A stretch of 64,000 nucleotides of DNA from JAICKM01 sp038228295 (GTDB taxonomy: Bacteria > Chloroflexota > Chloroflexia > QHBQ01 > JAICKM01). The stretch covers positions 159,231 to 223,230 of the forward strand of contig JBBRPH010000001.1 of NCBI GenBank assembly GCA_038228295.1, given 5' to 3'. A model generated the notes under the pieces. The model saw only the letters and a program-made list of their open reading frames with translations, was not told the origin of the DNA and searched no databases. The translations under genes and the position numbers were made by a program. Below, piece after piece: positions 59,303 through 64,000 of this stretch. The first letter of the stretch is position 1. Every line of letters begins with the position of its first letter.

Positions 59303-59355
59303 AGGAGCTATCTATGATGCCACAGATAGGCACACGACGATTTCAGAACTCAGCA

Positions 59356-60252
59356 TTACCCCTTGAGCGACCCTGCCAGTAAGCCACGCAGGAAATAGCG
59401 GCCCAGGAAGATGTAGACGAGTAGCGTGGGCAACGCGGCCAGCAGCGCGCCGGCCATCTGCACGTTCCATTGCACGCTGAAACTGCCCGCCAGATTGTTC
59501 AGCGCGACGGTGATCGGCTGCACTTTAGGGTTGCTCAACAACACTACCGCGAATAAGAACTCGTTCCAGACAGCAGTGAACTCCCAGATCATCATCACAA
59601 TAAAACCGGGCAGTGAGATCGGAAACAGGATGTGGCGGTAGACCCCCAAGATGCCGGCACCGTCAATGCGCGCCGCCTCGATCAGTTCGCTCGGCACTCC
59701 GGCGTAATAATTACGGAAAATCAGCGTGGCAATCGGCAGGCCGTAGATGACGTGGACCAGTATCAGGCCCGGCAAGGTGCCGTATAGCTTTAAGGTCTGC
59801 ATGGTCTGTACCAGCGGGATCAGGATGCTTTGATAGGGGATAAACATCCCGAACAGGATCAACGGGAAGATCACGTTCGCGCCGGGGAACTTCCATTTTG
59901 CCAGCACATAGCCGTTCATCGAGCCGAGCAGCGAGGTGATCACTGTGGCCGGGATCGCCAGCAACATGCTGTTATAGAAGTTAGCTGAAAGGCCATTGAT
60001 GGACTTAGTTTCGCTACCGAACCAGGCATCACGGAAGCTGTCGAGGCTAAACCCTTGCGGCAGATCCCACATATGGGTCAGGTTGATCTCGGTCAACGCT
60101 TTGAGGCTCGTCACCACCAGCACATAGATCGGCACCAGATAGAAGACGGCGAACAGGCACAGGATCACATAGACCAATACACGCGCCGGACGAATAGCGC
60201 GCGGACGACCCACACCTAGCGGGTCGGGCGTGGCGGCAGGTAGGGCACTCAT
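59356..60252 (-). CDS. ABC sugar transporter permease (MalG type)
   Basis: The 298-residue protein has six helices and the EAA motif region SELIEAARIDGAGILGVYRHILFPISLPG near residue 200. It forms the transport channel with the permease encoded just upstream, which it overlaps by 4 bp. It is the last gene of the second sugar operon. As in the first operon, no ATPase gene is present. Confidence 0.93.
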   Translation of the reverse strand: MSALPAATPDPLGVGRPRAIRPARVLVYVILCLFAVFYLVPIYVLVVTSLKALTEINLTHMWDLPQGFSLDSFRDAWFGSETKSINGLSANFYNSMLLAIPATVITSLLGSMNGYVLAKWKFPGANVIFPLILFGMFIPYQSILIPLVQTMQTLKLYGTLPGLILVHVIYGLPIATLIFRNYYAGVPSELIEAARIDGAGILGVYRHILFPISLPGFIVMMIWEFTAVWNEFLFAVVLLSNPKVQPITVALNNLAGSFSVQWNVQMAGALLAALPTLLVYIFLGRYFLRGLLAGSLKG

Positions 60253-61202
60253 GTTTGCACCTCGGTGCGGAAGTTGTAGATCAGGTAGGGAATAATAAGC
60301 AGGCTGACGAAAAAGAGCAGGACCATAGCGATAGCCGCCCCTTGTGAGAAGTGGCTACCGGAGAAAGTGGTATCATACATAAACAAGGCCGGCACATCGG
60401 TCGAAAAGCCGGCACCAGGACCGGTCATAGATTTAGTCAAGTCAAAGATCTTCAGCGAAATATGGCCCAGGATGATAACTGCGCTGAGGGTGATCGGCTG
60501 CAACAGCGGGAAGATCACCCGACGGAAGATTTGCCATTCGGTCGCGCCGTCCACGCGCGCCGCTTCGCGCAACTCTTCCGGGATGCCGCGCAAGCCGGCC
60601 AGGTACATCGCCATCACATAGCCCGACATCTGCCAGACGGCGGCGATCACGACGGCTTTGATGCCGAAGGTAGGATCAGTGAACCAGCCCGGCCATTTGT
60701 TAGGATCCTTATTCAGCAGGCCCAGCGCGTTCAAGATCAAGTTCACGCCGGAACTGGGGGTCAGCAGCCAGCGCCACGCCACGCCGGTGACGATAAACGA
60801 GACCGCTAACGGGAACATGAAAATATTGCGAAATAGCGCCTCAAAGCGGATTTTCTGATCGAGCAGCGTCGCCAGCAACAGGCCGATACCCAAGCAGGCA
60901 ATGATGAACAGCACCGTGAAGACTAGCGTGTTAGTGAGATCAATTTGGAACCGTTGGTTCTGAAACAGGCGGTCGTAGTTATAGAGGCCGACAAAGGTGT
61001 AGTCGGGTTTCAGATTGTCCCACTTGACCAGCGACACCCAGGCGGTCTGGGCGATAAAGCCATAGACGAACACCGCGATAGCGAGAATTGAGGGGCTGAT
61101 CAGCGCTATCGAGATCAGGCGATCGCGGCTGATCGGCGCTTTGCGGATCTGAGGTAGCGCGGCGGGGACCGCAACCGTCGCCTCCTGGTGTACCCGGTTC
61201 AT
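60249..61202 (-). CDS. ABC sugar transporter permease (MalF type)
   Basis: The 317-residue protein has six helices and the EAA motif LREAARVDGATEWQIFRRVIFPLLQP near residue 220. The long N-terminus is basic (RKAPISRDRL) and cytoplasmic. It pairs with the downstream MalG-type permease. The gap to the binding-protein gene upstream contains a strong hairpin, which may lower permease expression relative to the binding protein. Confidence 0.93.
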   Translation of the reverse strand: MNRVHQEATVAVPAALPQIRKAPISRDRLISIALISPSILAIAVFVYGFIAQTAWVSLVKWDNLKPDYTFVGLYNYDRLFQNQRFQIDLTNTLVFTVLFIIACLGIGLLLATLLDQKIRFEALFRNIFMFPLAVSFIVTGVAWRWLLTPSSGVNLILNALGLLNKDPNKWPGWFTDPTFGIKAVVIAAVWQMSGYVMAMYLAGLRGIPEELREAARVDGATEWQIFRRVIFPLLQPITLSAVIILGHISLKIFDLTKSMTGPGAGFSTDVPALFMYDTTFSGSHFSQGAAIAMVLLFFVSLLIIPYLIYNFRTEVQT

Positions 61203-61220
61203 AAGCAGGTCTCCATAAGA

Positions 61221-61253
61221 GCGGCGGGAGGGTCCGCGTGACCCTCCCGCCGC
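61221..61253 (-). terminator. Perfect 14-bp intra-operon hairpin
   Basis: Positions 61221-61234 are the exact reverse complement of 61240-61253, with a 5-nt loop. It lies between the binding-protein gene and the first permease gene. Such hairpins often stabilise or partly terminate the upstream message, so that the binding protein is made in excess. There is no T-run, which favours stabilisation. Confidence 0.6.
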
Positions 61254-61277
61254 GTGCCGATGACGGCCGGCCGGCCC

Positions 61278-62681
61278 TTACTTTAGGTTATCGGCGGCCG
61301 CCTGGACCAGCGACTTTTGTGTCGCCGCCACATCCTGGCTGGTGACAAAGGTGTTGACCGCGTCGGTGTAGGCTTGCGCCCAGCCGTCTTTGGCGGCCGC
61401 GCCGTGGACCACGCTCGGCACAATGGTGTCCTTCTTCCAGTCGGTGATGGCCGACTTCAGGTAGGCATCGTAGTCGCCCTGGCCCGCGTCAATGCGCGCC
61501 GGGATCGAGCCTTTGAGCGGGTTGAACGCATCCTGACCCGCGCGTGAGCCGGCCAACTTCAGCCAGGCCAGTGCATTGTCGTGGTCCTTCGCACCCTTCG
61601 GCAGGGCAAAGGTGTCGGACAGCGCATCATAGACGCCCGCCGTGCCCGGCGCATTAGCCCAGCCGTAGTCGGTGAACTTCTTCGCTTTGTAGTCGGCATC
61701 CACCCAGTCGCCCATGATCGTCATGGCCGCTTTGCCGGCGATCAGTTGGTCGTTGGCCTGATCCCAAGTGAGGGCCGCGTGGTCGCTGTTGATATAACCA
61801 AGCATCTTCTTGAAGTTGTTCAGCGCCTCGGTGACTTTGGCAGCATCCCACTTGGTTCCGCCGGTCCACAGCCCTTTGTAGCCGTCAACGCCGAGCGTGC
61901 CGACCAGTACCGTCTCGAACAGGTGGGCGGAAGCGAAGGGTACTTTGTCGCCGAGCGCCAGCGGGGTGATGCCTTTCGCCTTCAAAATATCGGCATCTTT
62001 GAAGAAATCGGCAAAGGTCGCCGGCGGGCTGGTGATACCGTTAGCGCTCAACACGGTCTTGTTATACCAGAGGACGTTGGCGCGGTGGATGTTAACCGGC
62101 ACCGACCAGAAATGCTGCACCCCATCCGGGCCTTTGCCCGAAACGATGTCGAGCACACCTTGCGGGAAGGCTTTGTCGAAGCCTTCGCTCTTGTAGAGAT
62201 CATCCAGCGGTTCAACTTGGCCCGCAGCCACATACCCGTCGAGCAGTTCGTGGCCCATGTGGACCTGGAAGGAATCAGGCGGGTCGCCGCCCAGCATTCG
62301 CGCCTTGAGGACGGCTTTAGCATCCGAGCCGGCTGCACCGGCCACGGCCTGATTAACGATCTCGACGTTGGCGTGGTCGGTCTTATAAAGCGCATAGAGG
62401 GCTTTGAGGCCGGCCTCTTCGCCGCCGGTGGTCCACCAGGAAAACATTTCGAGCTTGCCGGTGCCGCCGGTCATGCCGGTGACATTCGTAGCAACCACGG
62501 TGGCCGCGCCGGTCATCGCTGTCGCAGCACCAGCGGCCGCACCGGGAGCCATCGTGGCAACAGCCGTGGCCGCCGCCGGGATAGCTGTGCTAGCCGCATC
62601 GGTGCCACCACAGGCGGTCAGCAACATGGAAACCGCTGTCAGCGGCGCAGCCGCGAGCATTACCCTACGTTTGAGTTCCAT
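61278..62681 (-). CDS. ABC sugar transporter, substrate-binding lipoprotein
   Basis: A signal sequence ends at the lipobox MLLTAC (Cys near residue 24), followed by an Ala/Thr-rich linker. The main domain (about residues 70-467) is a family 1 solute-binding protein; LEMFSWWTTGGEEAGLKALY begins the core. It differs in sequence from the binding protein at 19611, so it likely takes a different sugar. The ATG at 62681 is chosen because AGGAGGAAGAGG lies upstream; an in-frame start 16 codons earlier is rejected. The promoter lies at 62847-62875. Confidence 0.92.
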   Translation of the reverse strand: MELKRRVMLAAAPLTAVSMLLTACGGTDAASTAIPAAATAVATMAPGAAAGAATAMTGAATVVATNVTGMTGGTGKLEMFSWWTTGGEEAGLKALYALYKTDHANVEIVNQAVAGAAGSDAKAVLKARMLGGDPPDSFQVHMGHELLDGYVAAGQVEPLDDLYKSEGFDKAFPQGVLDIVSGKGPDGVQHFWSVPVNIHRANVLWYNKTVLSANGITSPPATFADFFKDADILKAKGITPLALGDKVPFASAHLFETVLVGTLGVDGYKGLWTGGTKWDAAKVTEALNNFKKMLGYINSDHAALTWDQANDQLIAGKAAMTIMGDWVDADYKAKKFTDYGWANAPGTAGVYDALSDTFALPKGAKDHDNALAWLKLAGSRAGQDAFNPLKGSIPARIDAGQGDYDAYLKSAITDWKKDTIVPSVVHGAAAKDGWAQAYTDAVNTFVTSQDVAATQKSLVQAAADNLK

Positions 62682-62846
62682 AATTCTACCTCTTCCTCCT
62701 TTGGAAATCGCTAGGTGACGTGGACACAACCAGGGGGATCAACACAAGCGCATGGTGCGGAAAGATACGCCCCCCTTCCACACAGCCTTGTGCAGCGGGA
62801 CACCTACAACCCGGCAGTAATGACCCCGTTCGTTACAGGTAGTGCC

Positions 62847-62875
62847 ATCTTAAGCGAGTAATAGCTGTTTGTCAA
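62847..62875 (-). promoter_or_regulatory. Sigma-70-type promoter of the second sugar operon
   Basis: On the minus strand TTGACA (62875 to 62870) and TAAGAT (62852 to 62847) are separated by 17 bp. The predicted leader to the ATG is about 160 nt, long enough to hold a control element, though I recognise none. Confidence 0.68.
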
Positions 62876-62960
62876 GTAGTTTTCAGGCTGTTGCGCTTAT
62901 GCCGAACCTGCCGCACTAGTTACACAGCCCCGCCGGCCCGGCGCTAATTACACTGGCCCA

Positions 62961-63871
62961 TTAACCCGAAACAGAGGGCGGTAAGCGCGACTGCGGTGGG
63001 CGCGTGAGTAGGGCAAAGGTGAGGCAAGCCCCAGCGGTCAGTAGAGCAATCAGCCCGGCCATCGGGGCGGCGGTACCGGTGCCCGCGATGCCCGCCAGGG
63101 GCGCGATCAATGCCCCTAGGCTGTATTGCAACACCCCGACTAGCGCCGACGCGCTACCAGCGGCCTGCGGGTGATCGGCCATTGCTAGAGCCACGGCGTT
63201 GGGTGCGACCAAACCGACGCTGGCGACCACCAGAAAGAGGGCCGGTAAGATGCCGGCCGGCCCCATATTCATCCCCACCGCCATACACAGCAGCAACCCC
63301 CCGATCAGCGCAACGGCCAACCCCACTGCCGGCAGCCGCCGGGGTGCCACCCGCCCGACCAAACGGCCACTGATCTGCGCGGCGATGATGATGCCTACGG
63401 CATTGCCGGCGAAGATCAGGCTGAACAATTGGGGCGATAGACCGTAGATGCCCTCCAACACAAACGGCGACCCAGCGATATAGGCGAACATCGCAGCGAA
63501 CACTAGCCCTGACGCGACTGCGTAGCCCACGAAGCGGCGATCCGTCAGTAGCTGCCGAACACCCGCCCGGTAGCGCGTAGCCCGCCGGAGCTCCGGCGGA
63601 CCGGCGGCAGCGTCTCCGGCAGCGCTAGTGCCGCCGCACCAAGCAAGGCGACGCCAATGGCCGCCGGCAGGAAAAATACGCCACGCCCGGATGTGACGCG
63701 CAGCAATTGCCCACCAATGACCGGCGCCAGAATCGGCGCCAACCCGTTGACCAGCATCGTTAGGGCGAAAAAGCGCGCCACCTCCGTCCCTATGTAGCGG
63801 TCGCGTACCACTGCACGCGCAATCACAATCCCTGCCGCCCCGCCGCTGCCCTGGATAAAGCGTAAGGCCAT
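62961..63871 (-). pseudogene. Bcr/CflA-type drug efflux gene, truncated and frameshifted
   Basis: Two pieces make up part of a 12-helix MFS exporter. The first (63871 to 63545) begins at MALRFIQGSGGAAGIVIARAVVRDRY, which in intact proteins lies about 100 residues into the chain, so the N-terminal helices are missing; stop codons lie just upstream. It runs in frame to a TGA at 63545. The second (63530 to 62961) continues the same protein in another frame (RRFVGYAVASGL onward). The shift lies near 63545-63600, where a G/C-rich stretch probably lost one base. The product is very unlikely to transport anything. Confidence 0.82.
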
Positions 63872-63925
63872 CAGCTACAAGTTAAGGGCATTGCCGCCTT
63901 GTCAAGGGCGCGTTGCGGCCCTTTT

Positions 63926-63934
63926 TGGTAGAAT
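63926..63934 (+). promoter_or_regulatory. Extended -10 box implying a leaderless mRNA
   Basis: TGG-TAGAAT ends at 63934, exactly 6 nt before the ATG at 63941. No Shine-Dalgarno sequence and no -35 box are present. Confidence 0.5.
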
Positions 63935-63940
63935 AGCCCT

Positions 63941-64000
63941 ATGACTACCTCTTCTAACCAGGCCCCGCGGGCCAAGAGCACGGTGCGCCATACCCGCGCC
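63941..64000 (+). CDS. Start of an unknown gene, cut by the window edge
   Basis: Only 20 codons are visible (MTTSSNQAPRAKSTVRHTRA). They are open and have a basic character. The family cannot be judged. The gene is proposed because a -10 box lies at the right distance before the ATG. Confidence 0.4.
   Translation, partial: MTTSSNQAPRAKSTVRHTRA

Noticed and set aside
62682..62840. Riboswitch in the long leader of the second sugar operon
   Set aside because: No known conserved core or paired-stem layout could be recognised by eye.

Overview
The window reads as a GC-rich chromosomal segment of a member of the Chloroflexota, probably class Chloroflexia. This is inferred from gene content, not from a marker gene. 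The pointers are a UPF0182 membrane protein, DUF1385, a PATAN/small-GTPase/roadblock cluster, secreted proteins with Thr/Pro-rich linkers and SLH domains, GYP-motif repeats in front of a glycosidase, and large P-loop/TPR regulators. I see no rRNA, tRNA, CRISPR array, phage gene or transposase.

Layout. 1-5.9 kb: a GAF-domain protein cut by the edge, a fused E1 alpha/beta 2-oxoacid dehydrogenase, and a PhoB/PhoR-type two-component pair. 6.1-11.4 kb: DUF1385 protein, PATAN protein, MglA-like GTPase, roadblock protein, mnmA and three small membrane proteins. 11.4-18.2 kb (minus strand): DesK/DesR-type pair, membrane-anchored multicopper oxidase, low-complexity protein, GAF histidine kinase. 18.4-25.0 kb: a beta-galactoside operon (LacI regulator, lipoprotein, two permeases, GH42 enzyme) whose promoter carries a LacI-type operator. 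25-33 kb: PIG-V-type mannosyltransferase, UPF0182 protein, an unknown protein, and an SLH-anchored BNR-repeat protein. 33-46 kb: two large P-loop/TPR regulators enclose an LLM oxidoreductase, alr, nnr, acpS, UDP-glucose dehydrogenase, a FecR-domain protein and acylphosphatase. 46-54 kb: menC-type enolase-family gene, a small helical protein, FAD oxidoreductase, a V4R gene split by a stop codon, a GH63-like glycosidase, and a glutaredoxin-thioredoxin reductase fusion. 54-64 kb: secreted glycosidase, XRE/TPR regulator, membrane protein, lipid kinase, a second sugar ABC operon, a decayed Bcr/CflA efflux gene, and the start of one more gene.

The sugar theme is strong: two carbohydrate importers, both without an ATPase gene and so probably served by a shared ATPase elsewhere, and three glycosidases.

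Three patterns are not explained by the genes. First, many gaps hold short arrays of 7-bp or 8-bp units, often paired with an inverted copy so that a long hairpin could form; the word differs from site to site but the architecture recurs, and one array lies inside a coding region. Second, at least six genes have their -10 box only 6-8 nt before the start codon, so their mRNAs should be leaderless. Third, the divergent promoters at 45.9-46.0 kb have -10 boxes embedded in similar palindromes. Broken genes (V4R and Bcr/CflA) and an in-frame insert in nnr show local decay.
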